Numbered from the stretch's first letter, positions 10,583 to 21,431 are shown. The stretch is DNA of 64,000 nt from Zoroaster sp. YZ-2022 (GCA_029582265.1 CM055817.1:57780652-57844651), one strand, 5' to 3'. The notes: generated from the letters alone by a model not told the origin. Program-made: numbers and translations.

Positions 10583-10832
10583 TTAACCAGTTCGAGTCGG
10601 AGGCCGTGTATACACGCAATTTTTTTTGCACCACGGATCGGAGAGCGTCTAAACACGCCATAGGAAACTCCAATATATTTGTATGCATGCTCGGTTGAGC
10701 CACGCGTGTACGGTGACATGCTCGGAAGACGTGGCTACGCGCTGTGGAAGCTTCCATTAACGTGTGTGTGGGAAAAAGAAACCCGCACAGGGGCCCAGAA
10801 AAACTTTTTTATTCCCGACGCGAACTGGTTAA
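10583..10832. mobile_element. TTAA-flanked MITE with AACCAGTTCG ends (copy 1)
   Basis: Bounded by TTAACCAGTTCGAGTCGG and CCCGACGCGAACTGGTTAA, an inverted repeat of about 18 bp. A second copy in opposite orientation is at 39924-40174. The interior, with an AAGCTTCCA-type segment and CGTGTATACACG, is relatively CpG-rich. The segment 10341-10582 before it belongs to another dispersed family (see 53046-53465). Confidence 0.8.
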
Positions 10833-11116
10833 TCTAAATCAAGCACTCCAATTCCATATTCAGCACTTATGGCCTGTACTTCTTGCCAGGTAGTAATTTT
10901 GCTCAGGTTGTAATCCATCAGTGCACTTTTGTTTCTTTTGATGCTCAGTATGTACGTACAATGTACAGTACAATGTACAGTACATGGATACATGTATGTA
11001 TCTTTCCGTACTCAGGTTTTCCGTGCCTTAGCCAGTACCAGTAACAGTAACTGATATATTTGAGTGTCTTAAAATTTTTGCAATCTATTGTTATGTCATT
11101 TCTAATTCATTGTTTC

Positions 11117-11270
11117 TATATTTATATTTATCATTTATATTTATATTTATCATTTATCATTTATCATTTATATTTATATTTTTATTTTTATTTATCATTT
11201 ATATTTATATTTATCATTTATCATTTATCATTTATCATTTATATTTATATTTTTATTTTTATTTATCATT
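11117..11270. repeat. Low-complexity TTTATATTTATCA repeat
   Basis: Irregular mix of ATTTATATTTAT and ATTTATCATTTATC units on a T/A-rich strand; followed by a short (AAAT)n run at 11311-11332. Confidence 0.8.
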
Positions 11271-11332
11271 TCCTGTAATTGGCAGCTCGTCCGCTGTTGG
11301 AATTGGACAATAAATAAATAAATAAATAAATA

Positions 11333-12130
11333 AGTACATGTATGTACTTCAGCACAGAATAGTCTAATTCTAATAGCATTGTTTTCTGCACACTTATATG
11401 TAGTCTACACACAGACTGTGTACTGCAAGTGCCTTTAACATTGAAGTTTTCCAGAGGGGATGGGTTGCCCTGCCCACAACCTGGAAGAGCCATGGCCTGG
11501 GAAAAACGTATGCAAATGAGGTGTTAGTTTACCAAGGTTTACAGCCTGGTGTCTGCCACCCTTAGGCATGTATGATAATGAGTTGAGACCAGACTAAGTG
11601 GGATGGTGTTGGGCCAATGTGTTTGGTTGGCTAGGTATGAGGTCAGGCCCTTCAGCTAAGAGGTGGATATGATAGGATTGTATGGGAGTCCGTGGGTAGT
11701 ACTAGCTGTTGTCCTGTTGTAACAAGATTGGGGAATGCTGTGATCTTGGCAGTCAGTTCTGTGCTCTTACCACTGTGTTTCTGGTTCACCGAGTACCCTC
11801 CTTGTGAAGTGTTATGTCTATAATCTCTTTACACTGTATAGTGTGAATTAAGCAGTTGTAGTACATGTACGTGTATCTGAACAAGTGTATTTACTGAGAT
11901 CCGACCGTTCGTTGGCAGAGTTCTTCTTTGAACGGGACTAATTGATGCTTGTCAAGTTATTGTGTCTATAGAACCTATACACTGCAGTGAAATAAGGGAA
12001 ATTCAAAGGATTAATACAGTGTTACTGGCTGTACATGAATATATTGTTTGCAGTTTATTATGGAAACTACTTTATTTTGGTAAGTTTCATTATGAGCAAC
12101 GTGGTGTCGTTTCCTTCCTACATGGGTTGA
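11333..12130. other. No gene seen
   Basis: Unique-looking sequence with no open frame of note, no splice-framed homology I recognise and no tandem repeat. Confidence 0.5.
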
Positions 12131-12133
12131 CCA

Positions 12134-12514
12134 AGACTAACCCTCCTACTTCTGGTACCTTTTTCATACAAGTTGATCCACCATTTGAAACCATTCGCTT
12201 TTGTGGTTTTGAATGGTGAAATAACTGTGTACAGTATTGATTCCCCCAAATGGTTTTGAATGGTAGGTCAGCTAATACAAAACCTTGTTTGGATCTTTCC
12301 AAATGGTAGTAGGCCTACAGCTAATACAAAACCTTGTTTGGATACTTCTAAGTGGTGAATCAATGGACCCTCTATGCATTTGAATGGATTTGAATGGAAG
12401 TAAAGCTTGCTACCAACACTGTTCAAATCACCATGTGTGTACAAAACCAATGGGCATTTTGGTAAGTGGAAATTTTGAATGGTTTCAAATGGTCAAACAG
12501 TAGGAGGGCTAATA
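12134..12514. mobile_element. CCCTCCTA / TAGGAGGG MITE
   Basis: Begins ACTAACCCTCCTACTTCTGG and ends CAGTAGGAGGGCTAA, giving matching inverted tips. The interior is rich in CCATTTGAAACCATTC-type and AATGGTTTTGAATGG-type motifs repeated in both orientations. Confidence 0.65.
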
Positions 12515-12543
12515 GATGTTAACTCAACTTAACTTTCAAAGGA

Positions 12544-12860
12544 TTAACCCTCCTACTATAGCTGCACTTTAGTGGCAAGTAGCTACAGTGGTCAAAATCA
12601 GTCAACTGCCTGTTTTGACTGTTTACCCAAATGTTCACACAGGGGCATTTTTGACTGGTTTTTACTGTCATTTTGCCCACCCTCAACAATACAAGACAGT
12701 GCTTTTACCAGTCAAAAAAATTCGACTCATTTTGACCTGTAAATGTACATGCTACACATAAGGTTTGACAGTGTTTGACTTTCAAGTGTACTAGTATAAC
12801 CTTGGCATGGGGATGTATCCACATTTTGACTGATTTTGACCCGTGTAGTAATAAGAGAAA
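12544..12860. mobile_element. TTAACCCTCCTA MITE, CAGTCAAAA-rich
   Basis: Starts TTAACCCTCCTACTATAGC. It shares GTGGTCAAAATCAGTCAAC, ACACAGGGGCATTTTTGAC and CCCTCAACAATACAAG-type phrases with the interrupted copy at 20423-21262. The right end (GACCCGTGTAGTAATAAG) has decayed from the expected TAGGAGGG. Confidence 0.65.
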
Positions 12861-12890
12861 GCATGGAGGAAGGAAAGGCAATTCAAAGGA

Positions 12891-13503
12891 TTAACCCTCT
12901 CAGTACCGAATTGTTTTGACATAAACAACCGCTGGTGACCGCATTGTTTGACCACTCAAGCGTGAAGCACACATTCTTACACAACAGAAAGCTTGTGTTC
13001 AAAGGCCAATTTTACAAACTCTATTATCACCTTGAAAATATCGTTTTACAGCAAAATAAATAATAAAAAATATCTTACTTATTGAATTCCCTTTCATAAA
13101 ATCCAAAAAACATTAAGATCGGTCAATAAATGTCTAAGTTCTCGGTCTTTGTTTCCTCAGTGTGATCTGAAAACTCAAACACTTTTTTGTACACAAACAT
13201 ATGGCGCTCCGTAGGTGTTTGGCATTTCGGATCTTTCCACTCCAGTTTGAAGGGATTGCATAATAGCAACCTTATTTTATTTCACCATCAATGGAAAGAT
13301 CCGATCTTGCTCTTTCCAACCATTGTAAGCTTGGGTATGGAGGGTGAACATGGACAAAACTACAGCTTTATAACAAATGGCCTTTATGCTCAGGCTAGAG
13401 TGCTTTTTTGTGTGGAAGCTTGGTCGACTAAAGTCGCCTATGGTAAGGAAGAGGGGGTATGAGTGTAGTCGACTAAAGTCGCCTATGGTAAGGAAAGGGT
13501 TAA
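12891..13503. mobile_element. TTAA-flanked element, 613 bp
   Basis: Bounded by TTAACCCTCTCAGTACC and TAAGGAAAGGGTTAA. Near the right end, TCGACTAAAGTCGCCTATGG is tandemly duplicated. The final TTAA (13500-13503) is also the first TTAA of the next element. No coding capacity seen. Confidence 0.6.
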
Positions 13504-13770
13504 CCCTCCTACACATGGAGGCCACTCCGATCCACTAAATTCAGTTCTTTAGCAACCTTTAGTTCACGTACAGCAAGCTTGTACATCATGTATGTATACA
13601 TGTACAAGCTTGCTGTCCATTCCAAGTAATCGTACAAAATCAACTGTGTGCCACCCAAGGCCACTGTAAATGTTTGAACATGTTATGTTAGTATGGCCTG
13701 CAATGTATCAGATGGGAGACCACTTTACCCTGTAATCTCAGTGGTGTGACAGCGTTACTAATGGTACAGT
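13500..13770. mobile_element. TTAACCCTCCTA element, second copy of 3958-4220
   Basis: Starts TTAACCCTCCTACACATGG directly on the TTAA that ends the previous element. It matches 3958-4220 through GGCCTGCAATGTATCA and CACTTTACCCTGTAATCTC. The right end near GGTACAGTGCAC is approximate. Confidence 0.65.
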
Positions 13771-13805
13771 GCACATAAAGAAATGTACTACAGTATATAA
13801 AGTGT

Positions 13806-14029
13806 TTAAAGAGACAGTATCGGCACGATCAGAGCAGACTTACAACAGGGCATGGAATCGGTATCCAAGTTTAAGATGAACACAGTGACTGAAAATTACT
13901 GGCTTATTTATGCAGCAGGAACAGTAATATGACCTTATCATGTGGGGTATTATTTTCAGTCACTGAGTTAATCTAAACCTAGCACTCTGATTCCATGCCC
14001 TGTTAATTGTTATGATATTGTCCCTTTAA
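13806..14029. mobile_element. TTAA-flanked palindromic MITE, 224 bp (copy 2)
   Basis: TTAAAGAGACAGTATCGGC on the left, GATATTGTCCCTTTAA on the right; same family as 9633-9856. The body contains GCAGCAGGAACAGTAATATG and TTTTCAGTCACTGAGTTAA. Confidence 0.85.
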
Positions 14030-14640
14030 AGATTTTACTTGTAACTAATGGCAAGTACATCTATTTTGGGGTTGGTAAGTTTGTTCATGGAGGAAGGATC
14101 CTTCCTCCATGGTTTGTTACAGTTACAAGCTTCCAGGTAATGTTAGGTCATTTCCTTCCTTCATGTAGTGTTATGGTACAATTTTTGTTTATATTGTGTG
14201 TGAATGAAGTACTTAGTATGTGTTATAATTTATAAACTAGTACAAACATTACCTTCTATGAACTAGTATATAAAATATTAAAAATACATCTTGGTTACAG
14301 TTGTCATGATTGTGTAATCATTAAGATAATTGAACCTTGAAAATAATCCACAAAAATATGATCTTAAAACAATGATAACAATTACAAACATGTCGGAAAA
14401 TTGTGAATCATGATAAGTTTTCTGTTTTTCCCTTTGGCAAATAATAACTTGGACTTAAACATGAACACGAAACACTAGACAGTGAAATCTGACTATGTAA
14501 TTACAACATGACAAATCAAGTACCGTAGATAAAAACTTAGACTTTCACGTAATTACATTGTATTTGTTTAATATCAGAGTTGGAGTAATTGTACTCGCCA
14601 ACATTCTCTGTACTCAAACATTTTTCTGTATCTCATACCC
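14030..14640. other. No gene seen
   Basis: AT-rich, no recognisable element or open frame. A small inverted repeat, GGAAGGATCCTTCC, is at 14092-14105. Confidence 0.5.
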
Positions 14641-14650
14641 GTACTCAGTA

Positions 14651-15066
14651 AGCTTGGGTGATATCGATTTTTTTTTCATCCACGATATATCGGCAAACAT
14701 ATATCGCGATTTTCGATGGTATCGCGATTATTTTTTTCAGTCATGCATGATTGCTTTAGAGCCGATAACCACAGGTATGTACCCTTCTACAAGCGTCACA
14801 ATTTAAATCACAAATTCGTTTGCATAGCGTGTATGTACTTCTGAAGTAGTTCGCTTTTGTTTCTCACTTCCAAAAGCTGAAAAAACTGTCCTAATTTTGT
14901 TTCCATGCAATTTCTGAATTGACTCACAATGGCGATTTTTTTTTAAATCGCGATATATTTTGTTAATCTCGATTTGCCGATATCTCGATAACTTAAAAAG
15001 GTTCTCGATATACATGTAATAAAAGGTTTCGCGGTATTCAATATTATCGTGTTATTGCCCAAGTTT
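14651..15066 (+). mobile_element. Dispersed element rich in ATATCG motifs (copy 1)
   Basis: Ends are AAGCTTGGGTGATATCG and, read inward from the right, AAACTTGGGCAATAACACG, an imperfect inverted repeat of about 14 bp. Many ATATCG / TCGAT / TCGCGAT motifs occur in both halves around a conserved middle (GATTGCTTTAGAGCCGATAA). Two further copies in the opposite orientation lie at 16643-17054 and 31631-32024. No protein coding. Confidence 0.75.
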
Positions 15067-15715
15067 AGTACTCAGTACATTTTTCAGTACTCATACTCAA
15101 ACATTTTTGTTGTACTCATACTGGTACTCATGAAGACGTAACCCAGGTAATAACAATGCCTATAGCCCTGTGATAACTGCCATTTAATCCAGGGGGAATA
15201 TAAATTAGTCATTTCACCCCAAAACAAAATCACAGATAAACACCAGCCTGACTAACTTTACTTACTTTGTTTTACTTATTTGAAACTTATACTTTAATTT
15301 AAAAATAACTACAACCTGTTTCTTCAAAACTTAAATACTCTAATTTTTACAAAAATATAGCCTGTTTCTTCAAAATCAAAGTACAATGTATAACAAAAAC
15401 ATTTGAGTTTTTTGATTTTGCAGAACAGGTTGTTCTTGTTTTTAACTAAAGCTATCCTAATTTAATTAGGACACTGTTTCTTCTTATCTAGGCTAAAAGT
15501 ACAGTTATGAACCTAAGGAGATATGGAATTACAAACTTTATCAATCCCGTCAAAGCCTCGGGCTAGTGGGCTAAAGCAAGCTTACTCCCCTGCTGTGAAA
15601 ACCCAATTTGAAGTGAACTTAAACAAAACCACAGACCCTCTTCTCACACTGAAGGGTTAGTTTAAGCCCCTATCCAGCTAAATACTTTGTACCAAGCTAA
15701 CTTGATGTGAAGATA
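15067..15715. other. No gene seen; short TACTCA-rich start
   Basis: 15067-15130 repeats GTACTCA-type motifs in continuation of the sequence left of the element at 14651. The rest is AT-rich without a recognisable feature. Confidence 0.5.
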
Positions 15716-15899
15716 CATGGGTGTGATTTGTCCGGATTTTTCCGGATTTTCGGATTTTTACAAATTGCAATGTTGTGATCCTCCGGATTTTAAAGATTTA
15801 AGCAATAAAGGAAAGCAAAGCAAATGCTCAGAACTGTAGATTTCACCCCAGCGCTGTTCACAACAGCGGATTTTTTAAAACTGCCCAATCACACCCCTG
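15716..15899. mobile_element. hAT-like MITE (copy 2, internally shortened)
   Basis: Left end about CATGGGTGTGATTTGTCCGG, right end CCCAATCACACCCCTG. The segment GGCCCCAAATACCCC present in other copies is deleted, so CACAACAGC joins directly to the right part. Confidence 0.75.
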
Positions 15900-15951
15900 G
15901 AGGTAACAATCATTCTGAACAATGATTGTGTCTGAGATGCTTTCATTTCTG

Positions 15952-16062
15952 ACAAAACACCCCCAAAAATGCACAAAACACCCCCAAAAATGCACAAAAC
16001 ACCCCCAAAATGCACAAAACACCCCCAAAAATGCACAAAACACCCCCAAAAATGCACATTGC
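15952..16062. repeat. 20/21-bp minisatellite, 5 copies
   Basis: Unit ACAAAACACCCCCAAAAATGC repeated five times with one A-loss. Strong strand asymmetry: no G except the single ATGC. Confidence 0.9.
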
Positions 16063-16063
16063 A

Positions 16064-16640
16064 AGTGTTTCCTGTAAAAAAAATTCTCATGACTTAGACA
16101 CAGAATTGTGCTCAAACTCTCACATTTTTGGCCGTTAAATGTACATGTATGTCTTGATTCAAAGAGAATAAGTTATCTTGTAGAAAGCAAACAACATTAC
16201 CAATGTTATACACGTACATGTAGGTCAGTGGGTTCTTACTGTAATGGTCAGACTTAATCTGGGTTTTATCCAGAGGTCACAGGAGTACAATCAGAACAGG
16301 TAAACAACATTCCAGCCAGAAGATTGATCCTATTCTGGGTCAACAAATTGGGTTAATTGATTGTCTCCTGGCTCCTCCCCTCCCTTCTCTTTGTGGGATC
16401 CCTGTTAGGCAGTAACCCTATAAACCAATATCAAAGCCGCCCCCCCCCCATTGTTGGACATTTCAATTGTCAATATCCCAAAGTATGGGGCAACAGGGAT
16501 ACTCAAAAAAGTGACAATTCCTAAAGTGGGAATCAATTAAATTTCAAACAGTTTGTACAACAATTTTGTTTATTAGAGTACGATGTTATTTTTGTAAAAA
16601 CTATTTCCATGTAATTAAGGTACATATGCAGAAGAATTGG
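16064..16640. other. No gene seen
   Basis: Unique-looking sequence with a short C-run at 16440-16449. No convincing open frame or element ends. Confidence 0.5.
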
Positions 16641-16642
16641 TA

Positions 16643-17054
16643 ATGCTTGGGCGATAACACAATAATATCGAATATCGTCATACCTTTTTTATTTGATTAC
16701 GATATTGAGAACCTTTTTAAGTTATCGAGATATCAGCAAATCGCGATTAAAAAATATATCACGATTTAATAAAAATCACCATTGTGAGTCAAGTCAGAAA
16801 TTCCATGGAAATAGAATTAGAACAGTCTTTTCAGCTTTTGGAAGTGAGAAACAAAATCAAACTACTTCACAAGTACAACGTACATACACACTATGCAAGC
16901 AAATTTGCTATTTATTGTGACGCTTGTATACCTGTGGTTATCGGCTCTAAAGCAATCATGCATGAATAAAAATATAATCGCGATATTATCGAAAATCGCA
17001 ACATATGTTTGCCGATATATCGTGGATGAAAAAAAATTGATATCACCCAAGCTT
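16643..17054 (-). mobile_element. ATATCG-rich dispersed element (copy 2)
   Basis: Reverse orientation relative to 14651-15066. Starts ATGCTTGGGCGATAACAC and ends TATCACCCAAGCTTA. The middle segment (complement of GATTGCTTTAGAGCCGATAA) is conserved. Confidence 0.75.
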
Positions 17055-17391
17055 AGTAAAAAATTGTAATGGAACACTTTCTTGGTGAAGTTGATGATTT
17101 TAATCTTCCCCAAATGACATTGTAAATAATTTGATCATATTAATATTATTATTAACAAATTAAACGAAAAAAGGTAATACATACATTGTATTGGCCCCTA
17201 ACAAAGCTAAATGCCACTCAAGGTACAGTGATACAATAGAAGAAAAATAACAAAGTAAATAGACCCAGAGGAGCTGAATGTGGTAATTGAGATTCCTCTT
17301 GAAACAGGATAGATCGTAGAATGGAAGGAAACATGCATTCAGGCAAGGAATTCCAAAGAGATGCAGCACATGGGAAAAAGATATTATTAGT

Positions 17392-17650
17392 ATACAGTAT
17401 GTCCCCAAAAAAGTGTCACTCTAACTATATCTGAAAATATACCAAAACCACGAAATAAATGTTGGAACTTTTTCAATTGCACAGATACTCCTAATCCTTG
17501 GCCTAATCACCTGTGAGAAATTACATAAAACTCACAGGTGTTTAGGCCAAGGATTAGGAGTATCTGTGCAATTGAAAAAGTTCCAACATTTATTTCGTGG
17601 TTTTGGTATATTTTCAGAAATAGTGACACTTTTTTGGGGACATACTGTAT
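17392..17650. mobile_element. Near-perfect palindromic MITE, 259 bp
   Basis: The left half, from ATACAGTATGTCCCCAAAAA, is mirrored by the right half ending GGGGACATACTGTAT. The arms (about 120 bp each) are almost identical through GTTGGAACTTTTTCAATTGC and CCTAATCCTTGGCCTAA, around a short spacer with AACTCACAGG / CCTGTGAG next to it. TA flanks both ends. Any transcript would fold into a long duplex. Confidence 0.85.
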
Positions 17651-18915
17651 AGCTTTCTGTTCTACAACCAATGTTGTACCATCCCATTAAGAATAATAAA
17701 TTCATGTCTGTGTTATGACGTTACTAAACTGAAACGCTTTCATCTTATAGAAAACTAGAACTGTTATGTTGAGACAATAAGTTGTCATGTGACAACATAT
17801 TGTACAACATAAAAACATATAAAATAAGGTTGTACCCGGATACCTGATCGAAACTGTCATTACCCGGTTTCATTTTTCAGTTCCAATTACCCGTAAACAG
17901 CTTTCGAAGATTTTTACTGAACATTTGGTTCCCAAAATAACCTACACACAGCCTTAATATAAAATACAGTTTTACGTTGTTTTCTGAAAAAGTTTGCTCA
18001 TGTACATTAATCATTCTGAGAAATGATTTCAGCTGAAGTGCTTTCATTCTTCAACAGGAATTGTTGTCAAATTTACCAAAAAAAGTTGCAGTCTGGGAAC
18101 GTTTTGTGTAACATAAAAACAAACATGTAATAGTGTTTCGTTGTTTGCTCAAAAACATCATCATTTCCTCAAAAACATGAAAAGCATGTAACAGTTTTTT
18201 TGGTGTTTGCTCAAAAACAAAAATAAAATCATCATTTCCTCAAAAAACATTTAAAAAACATTAACAATTTTTCGTTGTTTGCTCAAAAACATGTAGTTTG
18301 CTCATTCATCATTTCCTCAAAAACATGAAAAACATGAATAACATGTAACAGTTTTTTGTTGTTTCCTCAAAAATTTGATTACCTATTATGATGAAACTTT
18401 CAATGGTTAATTTTATGAAATATTTCTTGAAAACAAGAGGATTAAAATAAATATTACCAAAAAACCAATGTTGAACATTCCCTTTAAATAATTTATCACT
18501 GCTATATAATCTCCCCCAGATAGCAGAGTGCATGGTTTTTGTTAGACCACAATCTCACATGGGAGTAAGTTCACTAGACATAAGAGCCATTCCCACGGTG
18601 ATCTGTCAAGCTAGGGCTGTGTGTTCTCTCAAGGGTACATGTATAAGGCATAACATGAAGGCAAGGAGCCATATCACTATAGATCCAATACTCCAACTAG
18701 ACAGCGTTGGATTTTATTCCAAATTTTCAGGCAGAAATATATCTGTGATGCTAATTTTGAAAAGAAAATCATGAATCTGTGTTTATGTATTGCTAATTTT
18801 GTATAGAAAATCAATAATTTTTCTGTGTTTGTAATGCTTATTTTGAATGGAGAATCAGGTTTTTTTTTATTGCAAAGCAAAAGTTTCAGGCTGAAATGTG
18901 TGTGAATTGTAATGT
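17651..18915. other. No gene seen; diffuse TTTGCTCAAAAACAT repeats
   Basis: 18000-18370 has irregular recurrences of TTGTTTGCTCAAAAACAT and CATCATTTCCTCAAAAACAT with varying spacing, a decayed repeat. The rest is AT-rich and unrecognised. Confidence 0.55.
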
Positions 18916-18918
18916 GAA

Positions 18919-19000
18919 AGTTTTCACACTTTTCACACTTTTCACACTTTTCACACTTTTCACACTTTTCACACTTTTCACACTTTTCACACTTTTCACA
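18919..19000. repeat. 9-bp tandem repeat ACTTTTCAC
   Basis: About nine perfect copies of CACTTTTCA; it reads as Leu-Phe-Thr in one frame, an effect of the repeat and not evidence of coding. Confidence 0.9.
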
Positions 19001-19079
19001 TGGTTTAGACTGAGCATTGAGCTGACACTTTCACAAGTTTATGTTTATTTGTATCTTAAATCAAAGAAATTAGGATTTG

Positions 19080-19322
19080 TTACAAATCGCCCTTTGCTTC
19101 AAAATTTTCTTGAAAGATGAGAAGTAGCCACCAAGGAAAGAAAGAAGTAGCCTGTATTGTGTCCAAACCTCCAGTTTCTTGTTTGTGGGGATGTGGAGAG
19201 TCTGTAAATCCTCCAAAATTTGTCCTCTAGACCAAAGGGAGAGCCAGGCCTGCTATTGTTCTCAAGACCAGGCCCGCTATCCATTTTTCCGGATTTTTTT
19301 ACTTTTGTCAAATCACACCTCT
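19080..19322. mobile_element. hAT-like MITE type 2, containing the 59-bp unit once
   Basis: Contains CAAAATTTTCTTGAAAGATG, AAGTAGCCTGTATTGTGTCC, TCTTGTTTGTGGGGATGTGG, then one partial 59 bp unit (TTTGTCCTCTAGACCAAAGG), and ends TCAAATCACACCTCTG. Same family as 23232, 24413 and 28244. Confidence 0.7.
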
Positions 19323-19609
19323 GAGATATACATGCATGTAAAGACACAACAGTGAGCTATAGGCATTTAACAGCTGAATTACACAGTAAATGTATTAAAA
19401 ATGTGGTTAATTACAAGCCAATGGCCGTCAGGACTCTCTGTCCATTTTGCCAGCTTTTGAAAGGTTGAATAACTGTTCGAAAAAAATTAATGTACATTCC
19501 GAGTGTATCTATATACATGTATATGCATTCCCACACGAATCCACTGCACATCACTGGCAAGTACTTTGTACTTTGTACTTTGCAAAACATTTCAAAGAAT
19601 TTTCAAGAA

Positions 19610-19833
19610 TTAAAGGGACAATATCGTCACGATCCGAGCAGACTTTGAACAGGGCATGGAATCAGTGTCCTAGTTTAAGATGAACACAGTGACTGAAAAT
19701 TACTGGCTCATTTATGCAGCAGCAACAGTAATATGACCTTATCATGTGGGGTATTATTTTCAGTCACTGAGTTAATCTAAAACTAGCACTCAGATTCCAT
19801 GACCTGTTGATCGTGACTATACTGCCCCTTTAA
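19610..19833. mobile_element. TTAA-flanked palindromic MITE, 224 bp (copy 3)
   Basis: TTAAAGGGACAATATCGTC to CTATACTGCCCCTTTAA. Full-length arms and the GCAGCAGCAACAGTAATATG centre are present. Confidence 0.9.
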
Positions 19834-19984
19834 GCTATGCAATGGTTTTAGTCAAGTTCTCGGAAATAAAATCAAGAGTACTTGAAGTAAAGAGACTGGA
19901 GTAATGTCATGAATCACACACAGTATCTTATGGGGATTCCAGGACGATGTTTCACATATATACAGTATACATGTACGTATGTAT

Positions 19985-20398
19985 ATGACATAAAACACAA
20001 TAAAGGGGGCCACTTTGCATCCGTCACGTTAGCAGTTTTGTTATTTATTTTTAAGTACCTGAAACCGACCAAAAAGTGTTTCAACATGTGAATGGACATG
20101 CAGGCTTATACTCGAACTAATTTGAGTTGATTTATTTTTTTACCCTCAAATTTCCATACAAATTGGACGGAAAAAGTTACCTCACTTTTCCGTCCATTTG
20201 TTGATGGAAATTTTAGGGTAATTAAAAAAATAATAGTAATAATCAATTCAAATTATCTTTAGGATAAGCATGCATGTCTATTCAAATGTTGAAATTCTTT
20301 TTGGGTGGTTTCAGATATTTAAAAAAAAATTACAACCATTAGAAAAACTGCTAACGTGACGGTAGGAAAGTGGCCCCCTTTATTGTGTTTTATGTCAT
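19985..20398. mobile_element. Palindromic MITE with GACATAAAACACAATAAAG ends (copy 1)
   Basis: Left end ATGACATAAAACACAATAAA, right end the exact complement ending TTTATTGTGTTTTATGTCAT. The two 200 bp halves mirror each other imperfectly (GGGGGCCACTTTGC, CGTCACGTTAGCAGTTTT and complements) around a centre with GGACGGAAAAAGTTACCTC. A second copy is at 23548-23999. Confidence 0.85.
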
Positions 20399-20494
20399 AC
20401 ACTGTGTAAATACTACAAAAAATTAACCCTTGTACTTCAGCTGAACTTCAGTGCTAAGTAGCTATAGTGGTCAAAATCAGTCAACTGCCTATTT

Positions 20495-21003
20495 GTGACC
20501 CGCTTCATCGAAATGAGGAATGTCCACAAAATTTCACTTAAAGAGAATTTAACCCTTGTATACATGCATACTCCAATATGCCACAAAAAAACTGCTAAGT
20601 ACACAATGCTTTTTCTATGCATGCCTCAAAATATTCCATACTGTACACAAGAATGGTACATGGATACCCCAAAATGCCCCATGGGTCTGGGACAAGAGCA
20701 AAGTGTTCTGACCTTCACACAGTGTGTATATACCCCAAGTTACTGCACTGGTTTATTTCAAAATATCAAGTTGTGACATTTTGAAGTATGGGTGGACTTT
20801 GTAAAGAACCACACTGATAATAGGAGGGTTAATGGGCTTTCTGATGATGCCAAACATTCATTTTTGGTTCATTTCATTCCTGTGTTAGGATGTGATAAAT
20901 TGATAATGTAATAATGCAGTCATGCATGCTTTGTGAACTTTGGAAGTCCATTACATGGAAACATGTGTTGGGGACATTCCTCATTTCAATGGAGAGGGTC
21001 ACA
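20495..21003. mobile_element. Second-level nested MITE with GTGACCC...GGGTCAC ends
   Basis: Ends GTGACCCGCTTCATCGAAAT and, from the right, TGTGACCCTCTCCATTGAAAT share about 25 bp, continuing into GAGGAATGTCC on both sides. It interrupts the outer element and contains the element at 20549-20832. Confidence 0.65.
20549..20832. mobile_element. Third-level nested TTAA-flanked MITE
   Basis: Starts TTAACCCTTGTATACATGC and ends TGATAATAGGAGGGTTAA, TTAA on both sides. Located wholly inside 20495-21003. Confidence 0.65.
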
Positions 21004-21264
21004 TTTTTAATTGTTGAACCAACTGTGCACACAGGGGCATTTGTGACTGGTTTTTACTGTCATTTTGACAACCCTCAACAATACAAGGCAATGCTTTTTT
21101 ACCAGTCAAAAACGGTCGACTCATTTTGCATTTTGACCTACATAGTTTACATGTACTACACGTAAGGTTTGACAGTGTTTGACTTTTAAGTGTACTAGAT
21201 GTACCTTGGTAAGTATATCAACATTTTGGCTGATTTTTACCCTTGCAATCATAGGAGGGGTAAA

Positions 21265-21431
21265 TAGAGAATTTACTTTTACAAATTGCTTACCAATCTA
21301 AAGGACCTGTAGTATGCAAAATAATTGTTATTGGTGTTACGTTTTGAACCTAGCAGGTTCTTTCTCTTCCTTTGAGAAAGAAGAACCTGCTAGATTCAAA
21401 TCATAAGACCAATAACAATTATTTTGCATAC
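21265..21431. mobile_element. Palindromic element with one 54-bp unit on its left
   Basis: 21308-21431 is an inverted repeat: TATGCAAAATAATTGTTATTGG to its complement, through GAACCTAGCAGGTTCTTTCT and its mirror. To the left, 21265-21307 is a single copy of the unit tandemly repeated at 8911-9168. Related arms are at 9168-9262, 55180-55225 and 59565-59640. Confidence 0.75.

Larger units (their letters stand above)
20423..21262. mobile_element. TTAACCCT MITE interrupted by nested insertions
   Basis: The outer element starts TTAACCCTTGTACTTCAG and ends near AATCATAGGAGGGGTAAA. Its two parts (20423-20494 and 21004-21262) together match 12544-12860 (GTGGTCAAAATCAGTCAAC; CACAGGGGCATTTGTGACTG; CCCTCAACAATACAAG). 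The middle is a second MITE that itself contains a third. Confidence 0.7.

Noticed and set aside
10563..10757. Open frame starting MEASTARSHVF and its counterpart at 40000-40227
   Set aside because: Both lie inside the AACCAGTTCG MITE copies and shift frame between copies; no coding constraint visible.
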